A stretch of DNA of 32,432 nt from the NCBI GenBank assembly GCA_002701385.1, contig NZVD01000077.1, positions 27,157 to 59,588 on the forward strand. The letters run 5' to 3'. The position numbers were made by a program, and so were the translations under genes. The notes below the pieces were generated by a model that worked only from the letters and a program-made list of their open reading frames with translations, was not told the DNA's origin and did no database searches. Positions 8,825 through 16,891 of the stretch are shown in pieces. Each line of letters begins with the position of its first letter. The stretch's first letter is position 1. The stretch comes from Rhodopirellula sp. GTDB lineage: Bacteria > Planctomycetota > Planctomycetia > Pirellulales > Pirellulaceae.

Positions 8825-10237
8825 ATGCCATTCACTGCTCGCCATACGCTTTTCACTCAAAGTTTTATATTGATCTGTTGCAGTCTCTCCTTTTGCAACA
8901 TCGGATTAGCACAGCATCCTAACGTCATTTTCCTTTTATCGGACGATCAGCGTCCAGATACAATTGGCGCTCTGGGGAATGACGTCATCCAGACTCCCAA
9001 TTTAGATCGATTGGTTCGCGAAGGCTCCGTGTTTACCCAAGCGACTTGTGCCAATCCACTATGTGTACCGAGCCGAGCAGAAATTCTTTCAGGGCAGACG
9101 GGTTTCCGTAACGGTGTGCATGTCCCTCCACTCAAACCAGACATGAAACACATTACGTGGCCTCAGGCCATGAAGGCAGCTGGATACAACACCTATTGGG
9201 TCGGAAAATGGATGATCGCAGGCCGTCCATCCACCCGTGGCTATCAGGAATCACAGGGCCTCTTTTCCTCAGGCACGAAGCCCGAATTACCACAATTTGA
9301 TGATGCCGGCCGTGAAGTCACAGGCTACCGTGGCTGGGTTTTCCAGACCGACGAAGGGCAACGATTCCCAGAACAGGGTATCGGCCTGACCCCTGGAATT
9401 GAAAAGAAATTTGCCGATGCAGCCATTGAGTTCATTCAACGTGAGCACGACAAACCATATTTCCTCCACGTCAACTTTACCGCTCCACACGACCCCTTGC
9501 TCGCACCTCCTGGCTGGGAGAACAATTATTCTCCCAAACGTATGCCTCTGCCTAAAAATTTTAAGCCACAACACCCTTTTGATCATGGCAACTTCAAAGG
9601 ACGTGATGAGCTTCTAAACCCATTACCTCGCAAACGGGGTGACATCAAACGAGATCTGGCAACTTACTATGCTGTAATCTCATACATGGATCAGCAAATA
9701 GGTCGCATACTCGACGCTCTCGACAAGTCCGGGCAAGCCGATAACACGATTGTCGTTTTCAGTAGCGATCATGGACTTGCATTGGGTAGTCACGGACTAA
9801 TGGGGAAGCAAAACATGTACGAACACACAATAAATGTGCCCCTCATTTTTAAGGGGCCCGGGATTCCTCAAGGCGAACGTTTTAATGCTCAATGCTACTT
9901 ACGTGACCTCTACCCAACTTTTATGGATATTACAAATCAGGAATACAACCCTGCTATTGAAGGCACCAGCCTCATGCCGGTATTACGTGATGAAATTGAT
10001 GAAGTCTATCCATTTATCATTGGGTACTTCAAAAACTCCCAACGCATGATTCGGATGCAAGGCTGGAAATTAATTGACTATCCGGAAGCCAACGAAGTTC
10101 AACTATTCCATTTAGGTACGGACCCTCATGAATTGAAAAACCTTGTAACCAATCCGAAGTTCCAATCTATCGCCGAACAATTACGCGAAGAAATGCATAC
10201 CTGGCTACTTAATCACGGCGATCCTCTGGCAAATTAA
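8825..10237 (+). CDS. Secreted type I sulfatase (formylglycine-dependent)
   Basis: A 470-residue sulfatase with signal peptide (residues 1-30, ending NIGLAQ). The metal-site start HPNVIFLLSDDQRPD gives Asp40/Asp41. The catalytic cysteine is Cys80 in LCVPSR, matching the C-x-P-S-R signature for conversion to formylglycine. Later blocks are FLHVNFTAPHDP and FSSDHGLALGSHG, with the C-terminal metal Asp and His. Odd point: the usual GKWHLG is GKWMIAG (near residue 113), so the active-site Lys is kept but the His is Met. The ATG at 8825 has no RBS; no better start follows before the signal peptide. The aldolase gene begins 57 bp later. No maturase (formylglycine-generating enzyme) gene is in the window. 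Substrate unknown, probably a sulfated glycan. Confidence 0.93.
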   Translation: MPFTARHTLFTQSFILICCSLSFCNIGLAQHPNVIFLLSDDQRPDTIGALGNDVIQTPNLDRLVREGSVFTQATCANPLCVPSRAEILSGQTGFRNGVHVPPLKPDMKHITWPQAMKAAGYNTYWVGKWMIAGRPSTRGYQESQGLFSSGTKPELPQFDDAGREVTGYRGWVFQTDEGQRFPEQGIGLTPGIEKKFADAAIEFIQREHDKPYFLHVNFTAPHDPLLAPPGWENNYSPKRMPLPKNFKPQHPFDHGNFKGRDELLNPLPRKRGDIKRDLATYYAVISYMDQQIGRILDALDKSGQADNTIVVFSSDHGLALGSHGLMGKQNMYEHTINVPLIFKGPGIPQGERFNAQCYLRDLYPTFMDITNQEYNPAIEGTSLMPVLRDEIDEVYPFIIGYFKNSQRMIRMQGWKLIDYPEANEVQLFHLGTDPHELKNLVTNPKFQSIAEQLREEMHTWLLNHGDPLAN

Positions 10238-10294
10238 TTTGCTGAAACGCTAATCCCTCGAACAACACCCCTTCCTTCCATTCGCCCGCTTCTT

Positions 10295-11056
10295 ATGACC
10301 ATCTGTCCTGACACTCACTACCAATCACTCGTCGACCCGGTTGAAAAAATAAAACTGGAAATGGCCGCCTGCCTCCGCTGGGCTGACCGACTTGGACTGA
10401 GTGAAGGGATCTGTAACCACTTCAGTGTTGAGATCCCGAATTCACCGGGCCAATTCCTACTTAACCCTCAGGGACTTCACTGGTCGGAAATCAAAGTGAG
10501 TGACATCATCACCGTTGCTACCGATGGAACTCTCATCTCCGGAAAGCATGAAGCCGAGCCAACAGCCTTCTTCATACATTCCGGGATTCATCGAAACGTG
10601 TCCTCCGCGACTGTCGTCCTCCACACCCACATGCCCAACGCCACAACACTCTCCTGCCTTCAAGATGGAGAGGTTATCCACTGCACGCAAAACTCCCTTC
10701 GTTGGTTTAATCGCATCTCTTATGACAAAGATTACAACGGGCTGGCATTGGATCACCAAGAGGGCAATCGGATGGCGGCCTTGATGCAGGGCAATCGCGT
10801 ACTCTTCTTAGCTAATCATGGGGTAATTGTCGTAGGTCCCAATATGGCCGAAGCATTCGACGATCTGTACTATTTGGAACGCGCCTGTGAAATCCAGGTA
10901 AAAGCCATGCAAACCGGACGCCCGCTTTCGATCATTAATGAATCACACGGTGAGAACGCATATCAACAGATTATGAATGATCGAACGCAGTGTTACTCTC
11001 ATCTGGATGCCATAATTCGAATCCTGTTGCGGGAATCACCCGACTTTGCCGAATAG
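10295..11056 (+). CDS. Class II aldolase/adducin-domain protein
   Basis: A 253-residue cytoplasmic protein without signal peptide. The class II aldolase fold is shown by zinc ligands His110 and His112 in VLHTHMPNAT and His175 in FLANHGVIVVG, plus the HEAEPTAFFIHSGIH block, where Glu87 or its neighbour corresponds to the catalytic acid of fuculose-1-phosphate aldolase. NPQGLHWSEI matches the phosphate/glycine region of the family. Such enzymes cleave sugar phosphates (fuculose or ribulose phosphates) or act as decarboxylases and epimerases. Following a sulfatase, a sugar-catabolic role after desulfation is a reasonable inference, but no kinase or isomerase is adjacent. No RBS is evident before the ATG at 10295. 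It may equally belong to the uncharacterised aldolase-like branch rather than FucA. Confidence 0.88.
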   Translation: MTICPDTHYQSLVDPVEKIKLEMAACLRWADRLGLSEGICNHFSVEIPNSPGQFLLNPQGLHWSEIKVSDIITVATDGTLISGKHEAEPTAFFIHSGIHRNVSSATVVLHTHMPNATTLSCLQDGEVIHCTQNSLRWFNRISYDKDYNGLALDHQEGNRMAALMQGNRVLFLANHGVIVVGPNMAEAFDDLYYLERACEIQVKAMQTGRPLSIINESHGENAYQQIMNDRTQCYSHLDAIIRILLRESPDFAE

Positions 11057-11117
11057 GGGGACTTCTTAATGCCATTTTCTATCGCCTAAAGCGGAACAAT
11101 TTCAATAAAATAAACAC

Positions 11118-12746
11118 ATGAAAGCCTCCCTCTCATTTTTCGTACTCTTGCTGACATGCAGTCTTAGCGAGCCATTATTTGCCCAGCAATTACATCCGGT
11201 CATTGATGCCCAAATTGAAGCTGCGACCAATAAGCCAATCGCGCCTCCTTCCACTGACAGCGAGTTCGTCCGACGTATATACCTTGACCTTGTCGGTCAA
11301 ATCCCCACGTCTCAGGAAGCCGAACAGTTCATTAATGACAGCAGTCGTGCCAAACGCCAAACTCTGATCGACAAATTACTTCAGGACGACCGCTACTCAC
11401 GTCGCATGAGCGAAGCTTTCAACGTCATGCTCATGGAGAGACGGGGGGAGGATCCAGACTGGCAGGCCTTCCTAAGTCACAGCTTTCAAGGCAACATAGC
11501 CTGGGACCAAATGGTCAGTTCCATGGTATTTCCTGACGAACAGAATGAGCAGACACGCGGATCCGCTTACTTCCTTACCAAACGCCTCGAAAAGTACGGA
11601 CAAAACCCTACCGATTTCCCCGGTCTTGCTCGTGACATCGGCCGAATGTTTCTCGGAATGGACCTAGCTTGTGCTCAATGTCATGATCACTTGTTTATAG
11701 ACGACTACAAGCAGGCCGATTTTCAGGGACTCTTCGCTTTCATCAACAATAGCTTTATTCGTCGCGACACAGATTATCCGGCGATCGGCATGAAACCCGT
11801 CAAAACAAAACTCGCATTTAACTCCGTCTTTGAAGAGGGTGAGTTTTCAACCGGCCCTAAACTACCTGGGCTTGATGAAATCCCAATCCCCGAATTCGTA
11901 ACTGGTGAGGAGTTCGCAACACCTCCCAACAAAGAAACAAAGGCGCCGGGAGTCCCTAAGTTCAACCCACTCAAATTCCTTGCTGAACAACTACCGACTC
12001 AAGCCAATGACTCCTTCAATCTCAATGCGGCCAATCGCATTTGGTTTCTTATGATGGGAAGAGGAATTGTTCACCCTCTTGATCTCCACCACTCAGATAA
12101 TCCGGCAAGTCACCCGGAACTACTCCAATTAATGGCAGAAGCATTCGCGGCACATGACTACGACATTAAATGGCTCGTCCGTGAGATTGCTCTTTCTGCC
12201 ACTTACCAACGCACCAGTATGGTTACCACTGGTCTCGATGACGCCAAACCTCGTGAATACCGGCTGTTCCATGAAAAACCAATGAGTGCAGAGCAACTGA
12301 TGTGGAGCATGATAACGGCCACTGGTCACCTTCAACACATACCAGACACTACCAACACATCGACCTCTCAGACTGATGAAGAGCAGGACCAATTGCCATT
12401 GGGACTTGAGCATATTCGAGCCGATTTTCTGGCCGCCTTTGCCAACCCTCCGCGCGAACCGGAAACGGAATTCGCTCCGTCCGTCAGGGGAGCGTTGTTT
12501 GTCTTAAATGGCCCACGAGTCCTCGATTGGCTCGAGTCACGCCCGGATAATCTCACTGCCAAACTCGAAACGTTGGAAACCGGCTTCGCAACACCACTCT
12601 ACCTTGCAGTTCTCTCCCGAAAACCAACTCAAGAAGAGGCTGACAAGTTTAATCAATACATTGAGTCACAATCTGACAAATCTACAGCGATTAAACAGGC
12701 TATCTGGGCATTGCTAGCTTCCAACGAATTCGCAATCAACCATTAA
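11118..12746 (+). CDS. DUF1549-DUF1553 protein lacking a PSCyt1 module
   Basis: A 542-residue secreted protein; signal peptide residues 1-22 (SFFVLLLTCSLSEPLFAQ). DUF1549 begins almost at once, with FVRRIYLDLVGQIPTSQEAEQF (split near residues 50-71) and DRYSRRMSEAFNVM. It keeps a CAQCHDH motif at residues 185-191. DUF1553 follows from about residue 295, with NAANRIWFLMMGRGIVHP and SHPELLQLMAEAF. Unlike the other two DUF1549 proteins here it has no N-terminal PSCyt1 cytochrome module, so at most one CxxCH haem site remains. The matching DUF1501 gene begins 13 bp after its stop. There is a 61-bp gap to the aldolase and no clear RBS. Function unknown. Confidence 0.92.
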   Translation: MKASLSFFVLLLTCSLSEPLFAQQLHPVIDAQIEAATNKPIAPPSTDSEFVRRIYLDLVGQIPTSQEAEQFINDSSRAKRQTLIDKLLQDDRYSRRMSEAFNVMLMERRGEDPDWQAFLSHSFQGNIAWDQMVSSMVFPDEQNEQTRGSAYFLTKRLEKYGQNPTDFPGLARDIGRMFLGMDLACAQCHDHLFIDDYKQADFQGLFAFINNSFIRRDTDYPAIGMKPVKTKLAFNSVFEEGEFSTGPKLPGLDEIPIPEFVTGEEFATPPNKETKAPGVPKFNPLKFLAEQLPTQANDSFNLNAANRIWFLMMGRGIVHPLDLHHSDNPASHPELLQLMAEAFAAHDYDIKWLVREIALSATYQRTSMVTTGLDDAKPREYRLFHEKPMSAEQLMWSMITATGHLQHIPDTTNTSTSQTDEEQDQLPLGLEHIRADFLAAFANPPREPETEFAPSVRGALFVLNGPRVLDWLESRPDNLTAKLETLETGFATPLYLAVLSRKPTQEEADKFNQYIESQSDKSTAIKQAIWALLASNEFAINH

Positions 12747-12759
12747 CGATAATCCCCCC

Positions 12760-14064
12760 ATGACACAATCTCCAAATAACTCGGAAAGACATCCACTTTG
12801 CAATACGGCTGAGCACGTATTCACTCGCAGGCAGCTATTAGGCGGCAGTACAACTGGATTGATTGGCCTGGGCGGTTTAGGAGGGCTCGTAAACCCATTA
12901 TTTGCAAAAGAAATGAAGTCCAAAGAAAAGCAAGTGCTCTTCATTTGGATTGACGGCGGTATGAGTCAGCTTGAAAGTTGGGATCCCAAACCCAACACTC
13001 AATTCGGAGGCCCTTTTCGCTCAATCCCCACCACAATCCCGGGGATCCATGTCAGTGAATTAATGCCCAAGACATCCCAGATCATGCATAAATTGGCGGT
13101 CGATCGTGGTGTCAGTACCTTTGACAATTCTCACTCTGCGGGAGTCCCTCGAATTAACCGAGGTGACCCCAAAGACCGAGGTGTAATCTATCCATACTTT
13201 GGCTCGGCAGTCGCCAATTTAATGGGGCCAGGCAATAGTGGCTTACCACCCTATGTTTGGGTTAAACCAGGAAGCGGCGGTTTCAAATATCAGGATGCCG
13301 GTTTTTTGGGCCCCAAGTTTGGCGCATTAGCGATTGGTGAGGGTGAGCCACCTCCAAATATCCTCCTTCCTGAAACTCTGTCTTCCACGAACAATGCCGA
13401 TCGCAACTCTCTTCGCGAATTTGCAAATCAACAATATTCACAGAAGCGACCACCTAAGTTCAGTGAGGCTCAGAATTTCGTCTATGACACTGCTCAGGCT
13501 CTAATGCAGAAACGATCACTGTTCGACAACCCTGACCCTAAAGACGTCGCCCGCTATGGCGACACTCCGCTTGGCCGTGACATGTTGATTGGACGGAAAA
13601 TGATCGAAGCCGGCGTTCGCTTCGTCAAAGTCAATTCCTATGGATGGGATACACATGGCGACAACTTCAATGCCCATGCAAGCCTCATGCCCCGTTTCGA
13701 TCAAGCCTTCACCGCTGTCGTTGAAGACCTGGACGAACGTGGAATGTTGGACCACGTATTGGTGATTGCAATGAGCGAATTTGGTCGTACTCCTCGTATC
13801 AACGGTCATATCGGACGAGATCATTGGCCGGAAGCATGGTCGATCGCCATGACCGGCACGGGAATTAAGCAAGGAGCGATTATCGGGTCCACCAATGACG
13901 ATGGGACTTGGGTCACCAGTGAACCTCATGACATCGGACACTTTTTCCATACTTGGTTTAATGCCCTAGGCATCGACTCTGAACACACTGAGTACATCAA
14001 CGACGGCCAACCTCTTCCAATCGCCGATGAAGAATGCTCACCAATCCGCGAATTGTTGAGTTAG
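12760..14064 (+). CDS. DUF1501 family protein, partner of the PSCyt1-less DUF1549 protein
   Basis: A 434-residue DUF1501 protein. The leader VFTRRQLLGGSTTGLIGLGGLGG (residues 20 on) has the Arg pair and weakly hydrophobic Gly-rich core of a Tat signal. Landmarks are VLFIWIDGGMSQLESWDPKP (residue 59 on, GGMSQ at 66-70), a VNSYGWDTHGDNF block, and AMSEFGRTPRIN with GRDHWPEAWS and GTGIKQG. The SEFGRTPRIN/GRDHW variant is shared with the DUF1501 protein at 29974-31371, and differs from the GGEFGR/GRDH(N or G) variant of the proteins at 2098 and 18331. It is 13 bp after the DUF1549 gene and 12 bp before the WD40 gene. Enzymatic role unknown. Confidence 0.92.
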   Translation: MTQSPNNSERHPLCNTAEHVFTRRQLLGGSTTGLIGLGGLGGLVNPLFAKEMKSKEKQVLFIWIDGGMSQLESWDPKPNTQFGGPFRSIPTTIPGIHVSELMPKTSQIMHKLAVDRGVSTFDNSHSAGVPRINRGDPKDRGVIYPYFGSAVANLMGPGNSGLPPYVWVKPGSGGFKYQDAGFLGPKFGALAIGEGEPPPNILLPETLSSTNNADRNSLREFANQQYSQKRPPKFSEAQNFVYDTAQALMQKRSLFDNPDPKDVARYGDTPLGRDMLIGRKMIEAGVRFVKVNSYGWDTHGDNFNAHASLMPRFDQAFTAVVEDLDERGMLDHVLVIAMSEFGRTPRINGHIGRDHWPEAWSIAMTGTGIKQGAIIGSTNDDGTWVTSEPHDIGHFFHTWFNALGIDSEHTEYINDGQPLPIADEECSPIRELLS

Positions 14065-14076
14065 GGAGAAGATACT

Positions 14077-15141
14077 ATGAACAACATCCAATACAAAGCC
14101 GTCGCGGCCCCATCCACAGACCGACAACTTTTCAACGCGAAATTCAGTCATGATGGCAAACTGTTAATTGCTGGAAGCTATCAAGGAGATCTCCGTCGGT
14201 TTGAGTTAACCGAAGCTGAACCAACTGAACTGACGCCGTTTGGAAACCATCATGGCTGGGTACAGGCGTTTGCTTTGCATCCTACTGAAAACCTCCTTAT
14301 TTCAGGCGATTCCTGGGGTAAGTTACAAGCGCACGACTATACACAGGAAAACCCTATGCCCCTGTGGTCTCTAGAGGATGCACATGACGGATGGATTCGT
14401 AGCGTGGCGTTTTCCAACACGGGTGAATGGTTTGCAACTTGTGGTATGGACCAAATCGTTCGTATCTTTCAAACCAAGAATGGTAAATTACGACACGAAC
14501 TAAAGGGGCATAATGCTGACGTCTATCACGTTCTTATTCATCCTCATGATGATTCAATCGTATCAGCCGACGCCCTAGGAAACGTTATTCACTGGGATAT
14601 GAAAAAGAACCGCCCCAAACGACAATTTGACGCGAGCGAAACTTTTCTCGCTCACCGTCTGCAGGATGTAGGTGGCGTTCAATGTATGACGTGGTCTCCA
14701 GATGGAACGACACTTTTGGCCGGAGGTACACGCCCTAAAAATGGAGCGACAGTACAAGGCATTCCAATACTCATCGGATTTTCCTGGGAAACTACCGAAC
14801 GGGTATTTCTCAAAGAATTAGGGGCGACTTCGGATTGCTACTGTGAAGACGTGGCTTATCACCCCCGGGGTTTTTTGATGGCTGTGACCAGCGGCACGCC
14901 CGGCACGGGAAAAATACAGTTCCTCGACTCGCAAAACTTGGACACCGCAGAACCGTTATTCCTACTATCAAATCTATCTAACTGCCATTCACTAGACGTT
15001 CATCCGGATGGCGACATGATCGCAGTGACGACTACCGTGCGAGGAAGTAACGGCAATGGTCGCAAAGTCGATGCCGATGGAAACTACATTGGCAACACCA
15101 GCCCCATCCAACTGCTCACTCCGGACAGCCCAATGAAATAG
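14077..15141 (+). CDS. WD40-type beta-propeller protein
   Basis: A 354-residue protein made almost entirely of WD40-like repeats. Clear repeats read FNAKFSHDGKLLIAGSYQGD, WVQAFALHPTENLLISGDSWGK, WIRSVAFSNTGEWFATCGMDQ, VYHVLIHPHDDSIVSADALGN and MTWSPDGTTLLAGGTR. Several end in WD/YD-like dipeptides and carry the internal GH of the family. Six or seven blades fit the length. No signal peptide is visible, in contrast to the exported genes before it, so the product is probably cytoplasmic. The RBS GGGAG at 14064-14068 overlaps the stop codon of the DUF1501 gene, 8 nt before the ATG, which indicates coupled expression. It probably binds partner proteins; no enzymatic residues are evident. Confidence 0.88.
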   Translation: MNNIQYKAVAAPSTDRQLFNAKFSHDGKLLIAGSYQGDLRRFELTEAEPTELTPFGNHHGWVQAFALHPTENLLISGDSWGKLQAHDYTQENPMPLWSLEDAHDGWIRSVAFSNTGEWFATCGMDQIVRIFQTKNGKLRHELKGHNADVYHVLIHPHDDSIVSADALGNVIHWDMKKNRPKRQFDASETFLAHRLQDVGGVQCMTWSPDGTTLLAGGTRPKNGATVQGIPILIGFSWETTERVFLKELGATSDCYCEDVAYHPRGFLMAVTSGTPGTGKIQFLDSQNLDTAEPLFLLSNLSNCHSLDVHPDGDMIAVTTTVRGSNGNGRKVDADGNYIGNTSPIQLLTPDSPMK

Positions 15142-15219
15142 CCAGGCTGAACAAAGCAGAAGTTAGCCGATAATATCCCAAAATAAGGAAAAGCCGTCAC
15201 CCAAAGACGGGGCCGACCG

Positions 15220-15242
15220 AACGATTGTTCCGAGCGTTTTTT
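15220..15242 (+). terminator. Weak candidate terminator after the WD40 gene
   Basis: AACG (15220-15223) can pair with CGTT (15234-15237), directly joined to a run of six T at 15237-15242. The stem is only about 4 bp, so an intrinsic terminator is doubtful. A separate small hairpin, CCGTC/GACGG, lies upstream at 15194-15210. Confidence 0.2.
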
Positions 15243-15390
15243 CATCAATGCAATATCGAACGGCAAATCACAACGCAGCAGGGACCTACCAATTATCTGG
15301 ATAAGCCGGACCTCGAATTCAGAATCTTGTCACTTTCGATAGTCACCATTCACCAAGAGGTACCTCTGCCAATTGGGCGTTATATGTCTA

Positions 15391-15396
15391 TATAAT
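15391..15396 (+). promoter_or_regulatory. Possible -10 element (TATAAT) of the second sulfatase unit
   Basis: A perfect TATAAT inside TATATAATAG, 41 nt before the ATG at 15438. The -35 region is poor: TTGGGC at 15373-15378 is only 12 nt away. Position and spacing to the start codon suit a promoter. Confidence 0.4.
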
Positions 15397-15437
15397 AGAT
15401 AGCTTCTTTCTTCTTTGTCTGAAACACTCACTAAATC

Positions 15438-16853
15438 ATGCGCATTTATACTATCTGCACGGCTCTATTAATTGCACTATTGGCACGCCCCACGCTCGCC
15501 AAACCGAATATCGTTTTCATCTACACCGATGATCAGGCTCCTTTTGCCGTCAACGCGGCCGGTGACTCACGATTTATCACACCTAATATTGATCGTATTT
15601 TTAATGAGGGAGCTCATCTGACGAACAGCTTTGTCACGACACCTGTGTGCAGTCCTAGTCGCGTTGGGTTGATCACAAGTCGCTATGGCAGCGAATTTGG
15701 AATCACTGACTGGATCAATCCAGGCAATGAAAAACAAATTGGCCTGCCTAAAGACGCCCTTACTTTCCCTCAGCTATTTCAGGCCGCCGGCTATGCCACT
15801 GGGCTATTCGGGAAATGGCATCTCGGCATCCAAAACCATCATCATCCAACTCAGTTTGGATACGACGTCTTTGCCGGGATCCGAGTGGGTGGTTGCCCTC
15901 CCAAAGACCCTCTCATGGAAACTCTGGACGGAGAAATGAAAAAGGTCGAAGGATACACTTGTGATATTTTCACCGACCACACCATTGACTTCATTCGCAA
16001 GAACCAGGACAGGCCCTTCCTCGCTAGCCTGCACTTCCGTGCTCCTCACGCTGCCTGGCTTCCCGTGCGACCAGAAGACTGGGAACCCTTCAAAGACTTA
16101 GATCCTGAAATCCCAAACCCTGACTACCCCAATCTAAATATTGAAAGAGTTAAGAAGCAAACACGTGAATATTTGGCTGCCGTAAAAAGTATCGACCGCA
16201 ACGTCGGCCGCGTTCTTGAGCTATTAAAAGAATTGGAACTCGAGGACAACACCATCATCGTCTTTACCAGTGACCATGGCTACAACCTTGGGGAACACGG
16301 CGTGTGGTACAAAGGCAATGCCATTCGCATCCTCAAGGAAAACCCGAGACAAAGATGGCCCAACATTCCAGCCGCGCGACGCCCCAATCTCTGGGACACC
16401 TCGCTTCAAGTACCAACTGCGATCAAGTGGCCAAACATGATCAAACCAGGCACAGAACTTACGCAAACATTTTCAAATTTAGATTGGTTCCCCACTCTCC
16501 TCTCCATGGCTAACCTACCCTTGCCGAAAAACGCCGTCATACGTGGAAACGACTATTCCCCAATTCTTCGCGGTAAAAGCAGCGATTGGGATGACGCGCT
16601 TTATCTCGAATACAGCATGCATCACGGAGCGAAGACCCACATGCGAGGTATCAGGACCCCCAAATGGAAATTCATGGTGGATTTCGCAAACCCTGGGCGA
16701 ATGGAATTGTATGACCTGTCGGAAGACCCAAGTGAAACCAAAAACCTAATCCCCTCTGCTAACCAAGAGCAAGACGAGCTTGTTCGGAATTTCATGAAGC
16801 AGATCACTCTTGAGATGCAGCGAATTAATGACCCGGTTCTAAAAGAACTTTAA
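15438..16853 (+). CDS. Secreted type I sulfatase (formylglycine-dependent)
   Basis: A 471-residue sulfatase with signal peptide residues 1-21 (TALLIALLARPTLA). KPNIVFIYTDDQAPF supplies the first metal Asp pair. Cys71 in VCSPSRVGLITSRYG is the formylglycine precursor within a canonical CSPSR. FGKWHLGIQ retains both the Lys and His of the active site, unlike the sulfatase at 8825. FLASLHFRAPHAAWLP and VFTSDHGYNLGEHGVWYKG complete the metal and substrate site. It starts its own unit after a 296-bp spacer, and the next gene begins about 38 bp after its stop. It probably removes sulfate from a marine polysaccharide or glycosaminoglycan-like substrate; the subfamily cannot be fixed by eye. Confidence 0.94.
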   Translation: MRIYTICTALLIALLARPTLAKPNIVFIYTDDQAPFAVNAAGDSRFITPNIDRIFNEGAHLTNSFVTTPVCSPSRVGLITSRYGSEFGITDWINPGNEKQIGLPKDALTFPQLFQAAGYATGLFGKWHLGIQNHHHPTQFGYDVFAGIRVGGCPPKDPLMETLDGEMKKVEGYTCDIFTDHTIDFIRKNQDRPFLASLHFRAPHAAWLPVRPEDWEPFKDLDPEIPNPDYPNLNIERVKKQTREYLAAVKSIDRNVGRVLELLKELELEDNTIIVFTSDHGYNLGEHGVWYKGNAIRILKENPRQRWPNIPAARRPNLWDTSLQVPTAIKWPNMIKPGTELTQTFSNLDWFPTLLSMANLPLPKNAVIRGNDYSPILRGKSSDWDDALYLEYSMHHGAKTHMRGIRTPKWKFMVDFANPGRMELYDLSEDPSETKNLIPSANQEQDELVRNFMKQITLEMQRINDPVLKEL

Positions 16854-16880
16854 ACAAATAAACAATACCATCGTTCGAAG

Positions 16881-16885
16881 AAGGA
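16881..16885 (+). promoter_or_regulatory. Ribosome binding site deciding the propeller-protein start
   Basis: AAGGA directly abuts an ATG at 16886 (spacing 0, unusable) but lies 6 nt before the in-frame ATG at 16892, so the latter is the likely start. Confidence 0.55.
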
Positions 16886-16891
16886 ATGACC

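Larger units (their letters stand above)
15142..15437. other. Intergenic spacer between WD40 and second sulfatase genes
   Basis: These 296 bp contain no convincing gene. They hold a weak hairpin/T-run near 15220-15242 and a perfect TATAAT at 15391-15396 close to the next gene, so the five-gene run probably ends here and a new transcript starts. Confidence 0.5.

Noticed and set aside
13516-13950. A 144-codon minus-strand open frame inside the DUF1501 gene at 12760
   Set aside because: It lies entirely antisense to a well-supported gene and shows no recognisable motif or RBS; a shadow frame.
15194-15210. CCGTC/GACGG hairpin as terminator of the WD40 run
   Set aside because: Only 5 bp of stem, and the T-run is 26 nt away; not an intrinsic terminator by itself.
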